From assembly GCA_028287135.1 (NCBI GenBank), contig JAQBQE010000051.1:62001-126000 (forward strand): 64,000 nt of DNA. Direction: 5' to 3'. How positions within the stretch are numbered: the stretch's first letter is position 1; every line of letters begins with the position of its first letter. A program made the translations under genes and the position numbers. This document shows, in pieces, positions 1-8,611 of the stretch. Source of the DNA: Myxococcales bacterium. Lineage in GTDB: Bacteria > Myxococcota_A > Polyangia > Haliangiales > Haliangiaceae. The notes under the pieces were generated by a model that saw only the letters and a program-made list of their open reading frames with translations, was not told where the DNA came from and made no database searches.

Positions 1-811
1 GACCGGCACGCTCGCCGGCGAGCTGCTCGGGGGCCATGTACGCGGGCGTGCCGAGCACGGTGCCGGCGCGGGTCTCGCCGCTGTCGAGCTCGAGCCCGAG
101 ATCCTTGGGCTTGATCGCACCGCTGTCATCCGCCTCGGTCACCGCACGTGCGACGCCCCAGTCGAGGACGTAGACCTCGCCGAAGTCGCCGAGCATCACG
201 TTCGCCGGCTTGAGGTCGCGATGGATGATCCCCGCGCTGTGAGCGAACTCGATCGCGAGACAGACGTCGGCGAACGCGCGCAGCAGGCGCCGCCGGGTCG
301 CGGCGACATCGATGTCACCGCCCGCGCGGAGCTTGGCCAGGAGCTCGCCGACGGTCGTACCCGACAGCCGCTTCATCACGAAGTACGGCTTGCCGTCCTT
401 GTCGAACGCGAGGTCGTGGACCGGCACCACCGCGGGGTGCTGCAGGCGGCCCTGGACCCGCGCCTCGCGAACGAACCGCGACAGCTCCTCGCCCGAGGGG
501 GAGCCCGATCGGATGCGCTTGACGGCGACCTCCCGGCCGATCTGCTCGTCGAACGCGAGCACGACCTCCCCCATGCCGCCCTGCCCGAGCAGCGAGCCGA
601 GCGTGTAGCGGGAGCTATCGAGCACCGTCAGCGTGGCACCACCTGCGCTGCGCATGCCGAGCGGCGGGGTCGCGACCTCCGCGATGCCCGCCGCCGATCC
701 AGCGGCGAGGGTCGCATCGAGCCCCGGTGTGTTGCTCGGCGCGGCTACGGTCGGCGCCGAACCTGCCGGCTGTTGCACGGTCTCGTCGGAGGAGTTTCGA
801 TCGTCGACCAT
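1..811 (-). CDS. Ser/Thr protein kinase, C-terminus beyond window edge
   Basis: Hanks-type serine/threonine kinase, of which about 270 N-terminal residues are inside the window. About 65 low-complexity residues precede the glycine loop (GQGGMGEV), the ATP-anchoring Lys in REVAVKRI, the catalytic loop HRDLKPANVM, and a metal-binding motif that reads DWG instead of the usual DFG. The sequence then passes the activation segment GTPAYMAPEQ and leaves the window. The ATG at 811 is chosen because the -10-like TACGAT lies 6 nt upstream and the N-terminal residues look natural. It is a close relative of the next kinase (831-2687), with the same motif variants, and the two are 19 bp apart on one strand, suggesting local duplication. 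Substrates are unknown and the C-terminal sensor or membrane region cannot be seen. Confidence 0.9.
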   Translation of the reverse strand, partial: MVDDRNSSDETVQQPAGSAPTVAAPSNTPGLDATLAAGSAAGIAEVATPPLGMRSAGGATLTVLDSSRYTLGSLLGQGGMGEVVLAFDEQIGREVAVKRIRSGSPSGEELSRFVREARVQGRLQHPAVVPVHDLAFDKDGKPYFVMKRLSGTTVGELLAKLRAGGDIDVAATRRRLLRAFADVCLAIEFAHSAGIIHRDLKPANVMLGDFGEVYVLDWGVARAVTEADDSGAIKPKDLGLELDSGETRAGTVLGTPAYMAPEQLAGERAG

Positions 812-817
812 CGCCCC

Positions 818-823
818 ATCGTA
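818..823 (-). promoter_or_regulatory. -10-like hexamer for a likely leaderless start
   Basis: On the minus strand TACGAT is followed by 6 nt and then the ATG at 811, so the predicted transcription start falls on or beside the start codon. No convincing -35 element or Shine-Dalgarno is seen. The same geometry recurs at many genes in the window. Confidence 0.4.
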
Positions 824-830
824 GCGCGGC

Positions 831-2687
831 TCAGCGAGGCTGGGTCGCCCACGGTCGCCTGGAGCTCGGCAGGAGCTGGCGAAGATGCCACGCCTGGACA
901 AACAGCTGCTGCTGGCCGATGCGACGACGGCGGCTGATCCCCAGCGCGAACATCCCGAGGACGAGGGTGAACAGCAAGCTGGCAAAGATCAGCGACAGCT
1001 CGTCGACGAGCCCGGTGGTCCGGACCACGTCGGAGATGATCGTCATCCGCCCACCGGCGATCTCCCAGGTCTTCGGCAGGATGCCGGTCCATTCGAGGAC
1101 GATCGGCGTCATCACGGCGACCACCGTCCACGCGATGATCACCCACGTCCGCTGGTTGATCCACGGAATCGAGGTCAGCGCGACGATCGTGCAACACACC
1201 ATCAAGGGCGTCAGCACGAACGGTCCCGCGATCCGGGTAAACAGGACCGCGATCATGAGGTTGACGAGCAACACGACGGGGACCGCCGGGCGTCCGCTCC
1301 GCGCGAACTGTGCGGACGCGAGCGCGGCAACTCCGAGCGTCCCGAAGAAGCCGATCACCATCGGCCAGTTCTTGATCTCCATGATCAGCGCGAAGGGAAG
1401 CATCGCGAACACCGAGAGGTAGACCCACATCGACTTGCGCGACCGATCGCGGTTGATCGCCAGCTCCTGCTCCTCGAGACCTGCGGCGAGATCGGGTGGC
1501 AGCATCGGCGGAGGTGCGAGCAGCAGCGAGCTGACCAGCGCGGCCGCGTCTTCGGACTGCGGGTCGAGAGCGAGCGCGCGTCCTGCGCTGCGCATCGCCG
1601 TCGCCCGCGCCTCGGGATCATTGCTCGCGAGCACCTCGCGTGCGGACGCGAGCTGCTGGGCTGCGATCTGGCGGCGCCGCTCGACGTCCCGATCGCCATC
1701 GAGGTAGTCCTGGACACCCTCGGCGAGCGCGTGCGCGGTCGGCCGCGCCTCGGGCGTCTCGGCGAGTGCCGCCACGCACAGCGCGTCGAGCTCGGGGGGG
1801 ATCGGTCGATCCGGGGTGCGCTGGGCCGGTGACTGCGTCGGGTTGGCGAGCGTGGACGCGAGGCCTGCCTGCCCCCGTCGATGCAGGAGCTCGCCGCACA
1901 GTAGCTCGAACAGGATCGAGCCGAGCGCATAGACATCGGCGGGCGGCGTCGCCCGCTGGCCACGGATCTGCTCGGGGGCCATGTAACCCGGGGTTCCGAG
2001 CAGCGACCCTTCCTTGGTGTGCTCGTCGAGCGTGCCGATATCGGCGTTATCGGAGACCTTCTCGGGCTCGTCGGTGAGCACCCGCGCGATGCCCCAGTCG
2101 ATGACGTAGACCTCGCCAAAGTCGCCCGTCATGATGTTCGTCGGCTTGAGGTCGCGGTGCACGACGCCACGCGAGTGAGCAAACTCGATCGCGCGACAGA
2201 CCTCGACGAATGCGCGCAGCAAGCGGTTGAGCGTCATCCCGTCGACCTGGCGCTGGCCGAGCGTGCTGCCGACGAGCCGCTTCATGGTGAAGTACGGACG
2301 TCCCTGCTCGTCCACGCCGAGCTCGTGCACCGGGACGATCGAAGGGTGCTCGAGCCGCGCCTGGATCCGCGCCTCGCGGAGAAACCGCGCGATCTGTTCG
2401 TCGTCAGGGGCCTCGGACGTCATCCGCTTGACCGCGACTTCGCGCCCGATCCGCGTGTCCTGGGCTGCGAGCACCTCGCCCATGCCACCCTTGCCGATGC
2501 TGAGGCCGAGCAGGTAACCGGCCGGCGGCAGAACGATCACGCCCTTCGCGGTCCGCGTCCCGGGTACGAGCGTCGGTGCCTCGGAGACACGCCCGACGTC
2601 GGTGTCCCCGATCCCGGCGACCGTCGTCGCGGACGCCTCCGCCAGCGCCGGCCTGGGCGTCCCGAGTGCCTTGGGTGGTTCGGCCAT
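831..2687 (-). CDS. Ser/Thr protein kinase with multi-pass C-terminal membrane domain
   Basis: A 618-residue kinase. The kinase domain (about residues 58-330) has glycine loop GKGGMGEV, REVAVKRM, catalytic loop HRDLKPTNIM, a DWG in place of DFG, and GTPGYMAPEQ. It is followed by an Arg/Ala-rich helical linker and a C-terminal part with about six hydrophobic segments, ending in a basic cytoplasmic tail. This is the layout of a membrane-tethered signalling kinase. The reading frame is open for 86 more codons upstream, but that part encodes a fragment of an unrelated four-helix-bundle protein and repeat sequence. The ATG at 2687 is therefore taken as the start, supported by TATCAT 6 nt upstream. 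The stimulus and targets are unknown. It lies directly upstream of a related kinase on the same strand. Confidence 0.88.
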   Translation of the reverse strand: MAEPPKALGTPRPALAEASATTVAGIGDTDVGRVSEAPTLVPGTRTAKGVIVLPPAGYLLGLSIGKGGMGEVLAAQDTRIGREVAVKRMTSEAPDDEQIARFLREARIQARLEHPSIVPVHELGVDEQGRPYFTMKRLVGSTLGQRQVDGMTLNRLLRAFVEVCRAIEFAHSRGVVHRDLKPTNIMTGDFGEVYVIDWGIARVLTDEPEKVSDNADIGTLDEHTKEGSLLGTPGYMAPEQIRGQRATPPADVYALGSILFELLCGELLHRRGQAGLASTLANPTQSPAQRTPDRPIPPELDALCVAALAETPEARPTAHALAEGVQDYLDGDRDVERRRQIAAQQLASAREVLASNDPEARATAMRSAGRALALDPQSEDAAALVSSLLLAPPPMLPPDLAAGLEEQELAINRDRSRKSMWVYLSVFAMLPFALIMEIKNWPMVIGFFGTLGVAALASAQFARSGRPAVPVVLLVNLMIAVLFTRIAGPFVLTPLMVCCTIVALTSIPWINQRTWVIIAWTVVAVMTPIVLEWTGILPKTWEIAGGRMTIISDVVRTTGLVDELSLIFASLLFTLVLGMFALGISRRRRIGQQQLFVQAWHLRQLLPSSRRPWATQPR

Positions 2688-2693
2688 CGGGCG

Positions 2694-2699
2694 ATGATA
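2694..2699 (-). promoter_or_regulatory. -10-like hexamer TATCAT
   Basis: GGTATCAT on the minus strand ends 6 nt before the ATG at 2687. A weak -35-like TTGCCG lies 15 bp further upstream. This supports a leaderless start and argues against the longer open frame that runs into the upstream repeat. Confidence 0.45.
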
Positions 2700-2740
2700 C
2701 CGCAGCGGTGCTAGCGGCAATGCCACTCGGTTAAGGTCGT

Positions 2741-2780
2741 TCGTGCACGTGCACGTGCCACGTGCTCGTTCACGTCCACG
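2741..2780 (+). repeat. 40-bp terminal inverted repeat, left copy
   Basis: A CACGTG-rich 40-bp sequence (core TGCACGTGCACGTG). It is the inverted repeat of 2989-3028 with 37 of 40 matching positions by eye. The two copies bracket the truncated four-helix-bundle gene at 2787-2945. A third, partial copy of the core lies at 52093-52106. Confidence 0.8.
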
Positions 2781-2786
2781 ATCATC

Positions 2787-2945
2787 GACAGCTTCCGCGA
2801 TGTTCAACGGCACCGACATCGCGGCTCGCCGCCACTGATCGAGCAGCGCCGAGTCCCCACGCGGCAGGTTTGGGATGGACCTGAACTCGAACGCCAAGTG
2901 TTCGATCGCACATGGATAGACGTCAAGCTTCTCGTAGTCGAGCAT
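2787..2945 (-). pseudogene. Four-helix bundle protein (S23/bAvd-like), truncated N-terminal fragment
   Basis: The first 53 residues match the start of the four-helix bundle / 23S rRNA intervening-sequence protein family: MLDYEKLDVY, then an LPRG turn, LLDQWRRA and the motif SVPLNIAEA. Family members are about 115-130 residues. Here the homology stops just after NIAEAV, 7 bp before the left 40-bp inverted repeat, so more than half the protein is missing. The frame then reads through the repeat into the kinase, which I take as accidental. The fragment sits between two 40-bp inverted repeats (2741-2780 and 2989-3028), so the unit looks like an internally deleted mobile or repeat-associated element. 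The family's function is uncertain; bAvd-type relatives act with diversity-generating reverse transcriptases, but none is seen here. Confidence 0.7.
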
Positions 2946-2988
2946 GCCGGACGTATCGGCCGTGCTTCAGCCCGGTTGCTACCGAGTC

Positions 2989-3028
2989 CGTGGACGTGGA
3001 CGAGCACGTGACACGTGCACGTGTACGA
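2989..3028 (-). repeat. 40-bp terminal inverted repeat, right copy
   Basis: Inverted partner of 2741-2780, differing at three positions. It lies 43 bp upstream of the start of the truncated four-helix-bundle gene. From 3029 to 3107 I see no further gene or repeat before the end of the ferredoxin-reductase gene. Confidence 0.8.
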
Positions 3029-3107
3029 CGACGGAACCCGCTAACTGACCAGCATTCGTCCTAGCGCGGTCGAGGTTGGACGGCGAATCACGTAGACGCA
3101 CGTTCCC

Positions 3108-4862
3108 TCAGGCGTCGACGACGCAGTTGCGCGTCGGTCGCGCCTGGCACGCCAGGATCAAGCCGTTGGCCTTGTCGCTCGCGGTGAGCGCATCCTGGAC
3201 GTCCATCGTGACGCGGCCGGAGACCAGCTTGGTCTTGCACTGCCCGCAGATCCCCGACCGGCACTCGAACGGGATCGAGACCCCTGCGTCCTCGGCGGAC
3301 TCGAGCACCGTGAGACCGGCGGTCAGCTCGGCGGTCCGGTTCGCGCGCTGGAACTCGACGGTCGGAGCGCTCTCAGCGACGGCGTCATCGGCGACCTCCG
3401 CGATCGCTGCAACGTTCGCATCGCTGGCGGTTGGCGTCGGCGGCGACACGAACGCCTCCTCGAGGACTTCGGCATCGGGCACGCCGATCCCGACGAACAG
3501 GGTACGCATCGCGGTCATCATCGGCGCGGGCCCGCACACCAGCACCGGGCCGCGACGCAGCTCGGGAACGAAGCCCTCCACGAGCTCTCGCGTGATGTGA
3601 CCGCGCGCGCCGGTCCACGCTGCGTCCGGATCGCCCGACAGCGCGATGCACACGTGAAGGTTTGGAAACCGCGCCTGCAGCTGATCCAGCTCGTGCTCGA
3701 ACACGATGTCGGTCTTCTTGCGGACCGAGAACAGCAGGTAGATCTCGCCGGTCCAGCACCGATCGGTGAGGCTGCGGACGACCGAAATCATCGGCGTGAT
3801 GCCCACGCCACCCGCGACGAGGACCACGCGGTTGGCTTCATCGCCGGCGAACACGAACCGGCCGGCGGGCGCCGAGATGTCGATCCGGTCGCCTTCCTTC
3901 ACCGTGTCGTGGAGATGGTGCGAGGCGTAGCCATCGGCGACGCGCTTGACCGAGATCTCGCAGTAGCCGCTGCGCGCCGGTGACGAGGCGATCGTGTACG
4001 AACGGCGGACGCGCACGCCCCCGATCAAGAGCGTGATGTTGAGGTACTGGCCCGCCGTGTGCTCGAACGGCAGCGCACGGCGCTCGGGGGTCACGAACCG
4101 GAACGTCTTGACGTCGGGCGTCTCCTGGAAAATCCGCGCGACCTCGAGCTGTCCCGACCAGAACTTCCTCTTCGCAACGCCCGACGACGTCCGCGCGATG
4201 AGGAGCCTGGCGTGCGCGCGGGTGACCTCGCCGCGAAGATCGACGTAGTGGCCGACGAGCCGATAGACCATCAGGCCGCCGAACAGTCCCGCGAAGATCA
4301 GGGGCATCGTGACGTCGGCCTTGACCAGCAGGTAGTAGTGGATCACTCCGCCGAGGACCACGAGGTACGCGGTGCGATGGAGCAGCTTCCAGCGCTTCGC
4401 CCCGATGCGAGTGACCATCGCGTTCGTCGACGTGAACGCGAGCGGGATCATCAGCACCAGCGCACCGGTACCGAACCACAGGTAGACGCGCTCGGTGATC
4501 TCCTCGAGCGTGCTGGTCACGCTCATGTCGCGGTCGTAGAAGAAGAAGATCGCGAAGTGCGCGGCGATGTACACGAAGCCGAACACGCCGAGGTTGCGGC
4601 GCACGGAGATCAGGGTGGTCCAGCCGGTCAGCCGGCGCAGCGGTGTGATCACCAGTGACAGGGTCAGGAACACGAGGCCGAGCAGGCCGGTCGTGCGGAT
4701 CGCGAAGTTGACGTCGTTGACGCCGAGCTGGCCGCGATAAGCATCCCACAGCAGCAAGATGCCGGGGACGAGACCGCACGCGATCACGAACCTCTTGGCG
4801 AAGGGTCCGTCGACGATCGGGGCAGGCCTCACGCTCGGCACGGCGCGGCTAGTAGTGGACAT
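3108..4862 (-). CDS. MsrQ-like haem membrane protein fused to FAD/NAD(P)H reductase and 2Fe-2S ferredoxin
   Basis: A 584-residue three-part protein. Residues 1-210 form a ferric-reductase-type membrane domain with about six helices and MsrQ-like features ([26 protein letters not shown], a His in [18 protein letters not shown]). Residues 235-470 are a ferredoxin-NADP reductase module, with the flavin-binding [18 protein letters not shown], and CGPAPMM near its end. The last 90 residues are a plant-type 2Fe-2S domain with CRSGICGQC and a later Cys in LACQA. MsrQ normally passes electrons from quinol or a separate flavin reductase to periplasmic MsrP. Here the cytosolic electron chain appears built in. 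Its start overlaps the end of msrP by 14 bp, so translation is probably coupled. The partnership with MsrP is inferred from context. Confidence 0.85.
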   Translation of the reverse strand: MSTTSRAVPSVRPAPIVDGPFAKRFVIACGLVPGILLLWDAYRGQLGVNDVNFAIRTTGLLGLVFLTLSLVITPLRRLTGWTTLISVRRNLGVFGFVYIAAHFAIFFFYDRDMSVTSTLEEITERVYLWFGTGALVLMIPLAFTSTNAMVTRIGAKRWKLLHRTAYLVVLGGVIHYYLLVKADVTMPLIFAGLFGGLMVYRLVGHYVDLRGEVTRAHARLLIARTSSGVAKRKFWSGQLEVARIFQETPDVKTFRFVTPERRALPFEHTAGQYLNITLLIGGVRVRRSYTIASSPARSGYCEISVKRVADGYASHHLHDTVKEGDRIDISAPAGRFVFAGDEANRVVLVAGGVGITPMISVVRSLTDRCWTGEIYLLFSVRKKTDIVFEHELDQLQARFPNLHVCIALSGDPDAAWTGARGHITRELVEGFVPELRRGPVLVCGPAPMMTAMRTLFVGIGVPDAEVLEEAFVSPPTPTASDANVAAIAEVADDAVAESAPTVEFQRANRTAELTAGLTVLESAEDAGVSIPFECRSGICGQCKTKLVSGRVTMDVQDALTASDKANGLILACQARPTRNCVVDA

Positions 4863-5817
4863 GTAGATCCATCCCGGCGTAGAGGCTCGCGACCTGCTCG
4901 CCGTAGCCGTTGAACGGCAGCGTCTTGCGCCGGCCGCCTTCGCCGATCCGCCGCTCGGTCGCCTGCGACCACCGGGGATGGGGATGGTCGGGATTCACGT
5001 TGGCGAAGAAGCCGTACTCGCTCGCCGCGTACATGTTCCAGCTCGTCGGCGGTTGCGTGGCGACGAGCGAGATCCTGACGATCGACTTGATGCCCTTGAA
5101 GCCGTACTTCCAGGGAATGATCATCCGCACCGGCGCGCCATCCTGCGGAGGGAGCTCGCGGCCGTAGAGGCCCGTGGTCAGGAGCGTGAGCGGGTGCATC
5201 GCCTCGTCCATGCGCAGACCTTCGCGATACGGCCACTCGAGGATGTCGTTGCTCTGCCCGGGCATCCGCTCGACGTCGTGCAACGTCTCGAACGCGACGT
5301 ACTTCGCGCTGCCCTGCGGCTCGACCAGGGACAGCAGCTTGCTGAGCGAGAAGCCGGCCCACGGAATGACCATCGACCACGCCTCGACGCAGCGCATGCG
5401 ATAGATGCGCTCCTCGGGCGGGCTGATCGCGCGCAGCGCATCCATGTCGAACACGCGCGGCTTGTTGCACAGCCCATCGACCGTGATCTTCCAGCCGTCG
5501 GTGGTGAACCCGGCAGCGGCCTTGGCGACGCCGTCCTTGTTGGTCGTGAACTCGTAGAAGTTGTTGTAGTTGATGATCTGCTCGCGCGCGGTGAGCGCCT
5601 CGGCCGCGACCTGGAAGGTCGGATCGCTGGGCGTGACGAGACCTGCGAGCGGAGCCGACTCGGTCGTCGCGAGCTCGACCCCGTTGAGCTTGCGATACAG
5701 CCAGGCGGTCGCGAGCGCGCCGGCAGCGATGATCCCGCCGCGCATCACCGTGCGGCGGTTGGCATAGAGCTCCGGGGGCGTGATCTCGCGGGCGGGAATC
5801 TTGTCGTCTGTGCTCAT
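4849..5817 (-). CDS. msrP: Protein-methionine-sulfoxide reductase catalytic subunit MsrP
   Basis: A 322-residue molybdenum-cofactor enzyme that reduces methionine sulfoxide in exported proteins. The N-terminus carries a Tat-type signal (RRTVMRGG followed by a hydrophobic run, residues 21-42). Family landmarks are GWKITVDG, the cofactor-ligating Cys at about residue 143 in [40 protein letters not shown] and the C-terminal [12 protein letters not shown]. The length matches the family. It is the first gene of a two-gene unit with the MsrQ-like fusion (14-bp overlap). The upstream gap (5818-5949) is shared with a divergent gene. A -10-like element may lie around 5840, but I could not fix a promoter. 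Confidence 0.93.
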   Translation of the reverse strand: MSTDDKIPAREITPPELYANRRTVMRGGIIAAGALATAWLYRKLNGVELATTESAPLAGLVTPSDPTFQVAAEALTAREQIINYNNFYEFTTNKDGVAKAAAGFTTDGWKITVDGLCNKPRVFDMDALRAISPPEERIYRMRCVEAWSMVIPWAGFSLSKLLSLVEPQGSAKYVAFETLHDVERMPGQSNDILEWPYREGLRMDEAMHPLTLLTTGLYGRELPPQDGAPVRMIIPWKYGFKGIKSIVRISLVATQPPTSWNMYAASEYGFFANVNPDHPHPRWSQATERRIGEGGRRKTLPFNGYGEQVASLYAGMDLHVHY

Positions 5818-5949
5818 GCGGCCGGCCCTCGACCTGCATACGCACTATCGCATGCCCGGTTACACGGTTCCTGGCCCAGACAATTGAACAATCTCGCGAG
5901 GATCGTCGAGCGAACAACGGAGACGAGCTGCTTGTTGTACAAGAGGCGG

Positions 5950-8178
5950 ATGTCGTTCCTGGGCCGTATCCGACGTCGCTGGCTGTATGCCGGTGCGGCG
6001 GTGGTCAGCCTGGTGGCGCTGGTCGTGATCGCGCTGATCGGCGTCTATCCGAGGCTCGGCGCGCGGATGGTGCGGAGCAAGGTGACCGCCCGGCTCGGGG
6101 ACAAGCTCGGGCGCGAGGTCCGGATCGGGACGATCGACGTCTCCCTCGGCCACGCGGTCCTCCGCGATCTCGAGATCCGCGGTCCGGTGGATGGCGATAC
6201 GCCGCTCGTGCATGTCGACCGCATCGATGTCGAGTTCGACGCCTGGCGCTCGCTGGTCGGCACGGTGCAGCTCGGCTCGGTGAAGGTCGATGGCGTGGTC
6301 GTCACCATGCGCCGCGACGATACGGGCCGCGACAACGTGCGCGACATCATCGACCGCCTGCAGACGGAGCGCAGCGAATCCGCGACGTCGACCGGTGGTG
6401 GCGGGATGCGGCCGACCTCGGTCGTGGTGACCCGGATCAAGCTTCTCGGTGACGATGCGATCACCGGCACGACCGCGCTGATCGCGGACGGTGGCGCGAC
6501 CTGGAAGCCCGGCGAGTTGACCGCGCAAGCTCGCGACATCAGTGCGACGACGACCAATGCACCGCGTGCGACGGCGTCGCTGATCGAGATCCGCAAGGTG
6601 TCGGGACACGCTCCGGAGATTCACGTCGAGGGAGGGGAGATCGCGGTGTGGCCCAAGCTCGCGCTGTCGGGCATCGGCGGCACGATCATGGCGAACCCGA
6701 ACCAGGCCGGCGAGTACACGATCGATCTCGCCGGCGGGTACGGTGGCGTGCCCGGCAAGCTGTGGACCGCGAAGGGCGGCATCGATCCGCGGGCGCAGAG
6801 TGGGTCGATCGATCTCGTCGCCGACAAGTTCCAGCTCGATCGCCTCGCGCCCCTGCTCGCGCAGTCGCCGGTCGTCGATTACGCGTCGACCTCCGTCGAT
6901 ACCAAGCTCCACGTCGAGCTCGCGGGCACGTTCGCGAAGTTCAGCGGCTACTTCAGCCTGCGTGGCCTCAACGTCGGCCATCCGCTGATCGCGGAGAAGG
7001 AGGTCCATGATCTCGATCTCTCGGCCCAGGTCGCCGGCACGTTCGATCGCAAGGAGCGCAAGCTCGAGATCACGCGCGGAGACTTCGTCGCACGCGAGCT
7101 ACCGTTCTCGATCACGGGATCCGCATCGCGGGCCACGCGCGCCGAGATCGTGACCACCACGACGACACCGGCTGCCCCCGAGGCACCCAAGCGCCTCGGC
7201 CCAGGTGCGCTGACCAAGCTGCAGCTCAGGCTCGTGATTCCACCGATCGATTGTCAGCGCGTGCTCGCCGCCATTCCGACCGAGATGGCGCCGTACATGG
7301 CGGGTTACAAGCTGCGCGGCGTGTTCGATACCGACGTCCATGTCGAGATCGACTGGTCGGATCTCCAGGCGACCAAGCTCGGCGGTCACGTCGGCATCAA
7401 GCACTGCCGGGTGAAGGAAGAGCCCGCCGACTCGCCCAAGCGCCTGCTCAAGGAGTTCGAGCACTACGTCGAGGTCGAGAAGGGTCAGTGGATCTCGTTC
7501 GTGGTCGGGCCCGAGAACGACGACTTCGTGCCGCTCGAGGACATCTCGCCGTACCTGATCCGCTCGATCATGAGCACCGAGGACTCGGCGTTCTTCCAGC
7601 ACCACGGGTTCATCACCAGCGAGTTCCGCACCGCGCTGGTCAAGAACCTCGAGGCCGGTCGGTTCAAGTACGGCGCGTCGTCGATCACGATGCAGTTCGT
7701 CAAGAACGTGCTGCTCTATCGGGACAAGACGCTCGCCCGGAAGCTCCAGGAGCTGTTCCTGACCTGGCACGTCGAGAACACGCTGACCAAGGATCGGATC
7801 CTCGAGATCTACTTCAACGTGATCGAGTACGGCCCCGGTCTCTACGGCATCGGGCCCGCGAGCTGGCACTACTTCAGCAAGGCCCCCAAGGACCTGAACC
7901 CGGTCGAAGCGGCGTTCTTCTCCTCGATCCTGCCGTCGCCCAAGGAGCGCTACAAGCAGTACTGCGCGGGCACGCTGACCAAGTGGACCACGAGCAAGAT
8001 CACGCGAATCCTCGGCATCATGAAGAAGCGTGATCGCCTCACCGAGGCCGAGTACCAGCAGGCGCTGGTGACGCCGCTGCTGTTCGCCAAGGACGACAGC
8101 GAGACCGAGGACCAGTGCATGCAGCGGGTCAAGAAGGCGATCAAGAACGCGCGCCCGACCAACCCGCTCAAGCGCTAG
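5950..8178 (+). CDS. AsmA-like protein fused to a GT51 peptidoglycan transglycosylase
   Basis: 742 residues. A single N-terminal membrane helix (about 12-32) is followed by about 470 residues resembling AsmA/TamB-type periplasmic lipid-bridge proteins (KLGREVRIGTIDVSLGHAVLRDLEI, then repeated beta-strand segments). The C-terminal 250 residues are a family-51 glycosyltransferase: STEDSAFFQHHG with the catalytic Glu, GASSITMQFVKNVLL, and EIYFNVIEYGPGLYGIGPAS. No transpeptidase domain follows, so this is a monofunctional glycan polymerase by sequence. The ATG at 5950 is chosen because it precedes the membrane anchor and has AAGAGG upstream. A small palindrome (CTTGT-TGT-ACAAG, 5931-5943) lies just before it. 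The open frame running back to 4978 is antisense to msrP and is not used. The gene ends exactly where an interspersed repeat begins. Confidence 0.87.
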   Translation: MSFLGRIRRRWLYAGAAVVSLVALVVIALIGVYPRLGARMVRSKVTARLGDKLGREVRIGTIDVSLGHAVLRDLEIRGPVDGDTPLVHVDRIDVEFDAWRSLVGTVQLGSVKVDGVVVTMRRDDTGRDNVRDIIDRLQTERSESATSTGGGGMRPTSVVVTRIKLLGDDAITGTTALIADGGATWKPGELTAQARDISATTTNAPRATASLIEIRKVSGHAPEIHVEGGEIAVWPKLALSGIGGTIMANPNQAGEYTIDLAGGYGGVPGKLWTAKGGIDPRAQSGSIDLVADKFQLDRLAPLLAQSPVVDYASTSVDTKLHVELAGTFAKFSGYFSLRGLNVGHPLIAEKEVHDLDLSAQVAGTFDRKERKLEITRGDFVARELPFSITGSASRATRAEIVTTTTTPAAPEAPKRLGPGALTKLQLRLVIPPIDCQRVLAAIPTEMAPYMAGYKLRGVFDTDVHVEIDWSDLQATKLGGHVGIKHCRVKEEPADSPKRLLKEFEHYVEVEKGQWISFVVGPENDDFVPLEDISPYLIRSIMSTEDSAFFQHHGFITSEFRTALVKNLEAGRFKYGASSITMQFVKNVLLYRDKTLARKLQELFLTWHVENTLTKDRILEIYFNVIEYGPGLYGIGPASWHYFSKAPKDLNPVEAAFFSSILPSPKERYKQYCAGTLTKWTTSKITRILGIMKKRDRLTEAEYQQALVTPLLFAKDDSETEDQCMQRVKKAIKNARPTNPLKR

Positions 8179-8257
8179 GGACGCTTTCCACTCTCTCCAC
8201 TCTCGATCCGCAACCTCGCGACATCACAGGCCCCACCGGGGACGGTGTCCACTCTCT
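8177..8257 (+). repeat. Interspersed palindrome-forming repeat, single half-unit
   Basis: Outer module 8177-8205 (begins AGGGACGCTTTCC), a 33-bp spacer, then inner module 8239-8257 (GGGACGGTGTCCACTCTCT). The same outer-33-inner arrangement occurs twice, in mirror orientation, at 59315-59528. The outer module overlaps the TAG stop of the preceding gene. The layout resembles REP sequences mobilised by REP-associated tyrosine transposases, but no such gene is in the window. Confidence 0.75.
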
Positions 8258-8295
8258 GCGACAATGCTGCGCGGGTAGCCATGCGGCCTGCGTGG

Positions 8296-8301
8296 TATGA
8301 G
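8296..8301 (+). promoter_or_regulatory. -10-like hexamer TATGAG
   Basis: GTGGTATGAGGCG ends a few bases before the ATG at 8307. The identical 13-mer precedes cyaY at 61007. There is no Shine-Dalgarno, so a leaderless or near-leaderless start is likely. Confidence 0.4.
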
Positions 8302-8306
8302 GCGGC

Positions 8307-8564
8307 ATGCGCAGCCTCGTGATCTCGATCGCCGTCGCCCTCGGTCTGGGCCTCGCTGCGCCCGCGAGCGCGAAGCCGCCGATGACCCACCAGGTCATCT
8401 ACACGAAGCCGTCCGGGTTCTGGACCAATCCCAACCCCGCGGTCGGCGGCTCCTATCGCTGGCGCCTGCTCGGCATCGGCGTGGTCCTGCTCGGCATCAC
8501 GGGCTACGGGATGATGCGGCTCGTGCGCAAGGCCGCAGCCGAGCGCGCCGCACGCTTCCAGTAG
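8307..8564 (+). CDS. Small exported membrane protein, unknown function
   Basis: 85 residues. It has a Sec-type signal peptide (residues 1-22, ending PASA), a short periplasmic segment rich in Pro/Asn (PSGFWTNPNPAVGGSYRW), one hydrophobic helix (about 53-70) and a basic cytoplasmic tail. No family is recognised. The ATG is supported by the -10-like TATGAG 5 nt upstream. It is followed 47 bp later by a gene for an exported protein on the same strand, so the two may be co-transcribed. The GC-rich codon pattern matches its neighbours. Confidence 0.65.
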   Translation: MRSLVISIAVALGLGLAAPASAKPPMTHQVIYTKPSGFWTNPNPAVGGSYRWRLLGIGVVLLGITGYGMMRLVRKAAAERAARFQ

Positions 8565-8611
8565 CGCCGTAAAACTTGTCCCCGTCCGACGGGGGCGCGA
8601 CCCTCCGGGAC

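Noticed and set aside
2688..2786. Upstream extension of the second kinase through the repeat
   Set aside because: It reads through the inverted repeat and the four-helix-bundle fragment; a promoter-like motif sits right before the internal ATG at 2687.
2741..3028. CRISPR array
   Set aside because: Only two inverted copies of the CACGTG repeat, no regular spacers and no cas genes.
4978..5949. Open frame extending the GT51 gene upstream by 324 codons
   Set aside because: It is antisense to msrP, is Arg/Asp/His-rich with no domain, and would place the membrane anchor in the middle of the protein.
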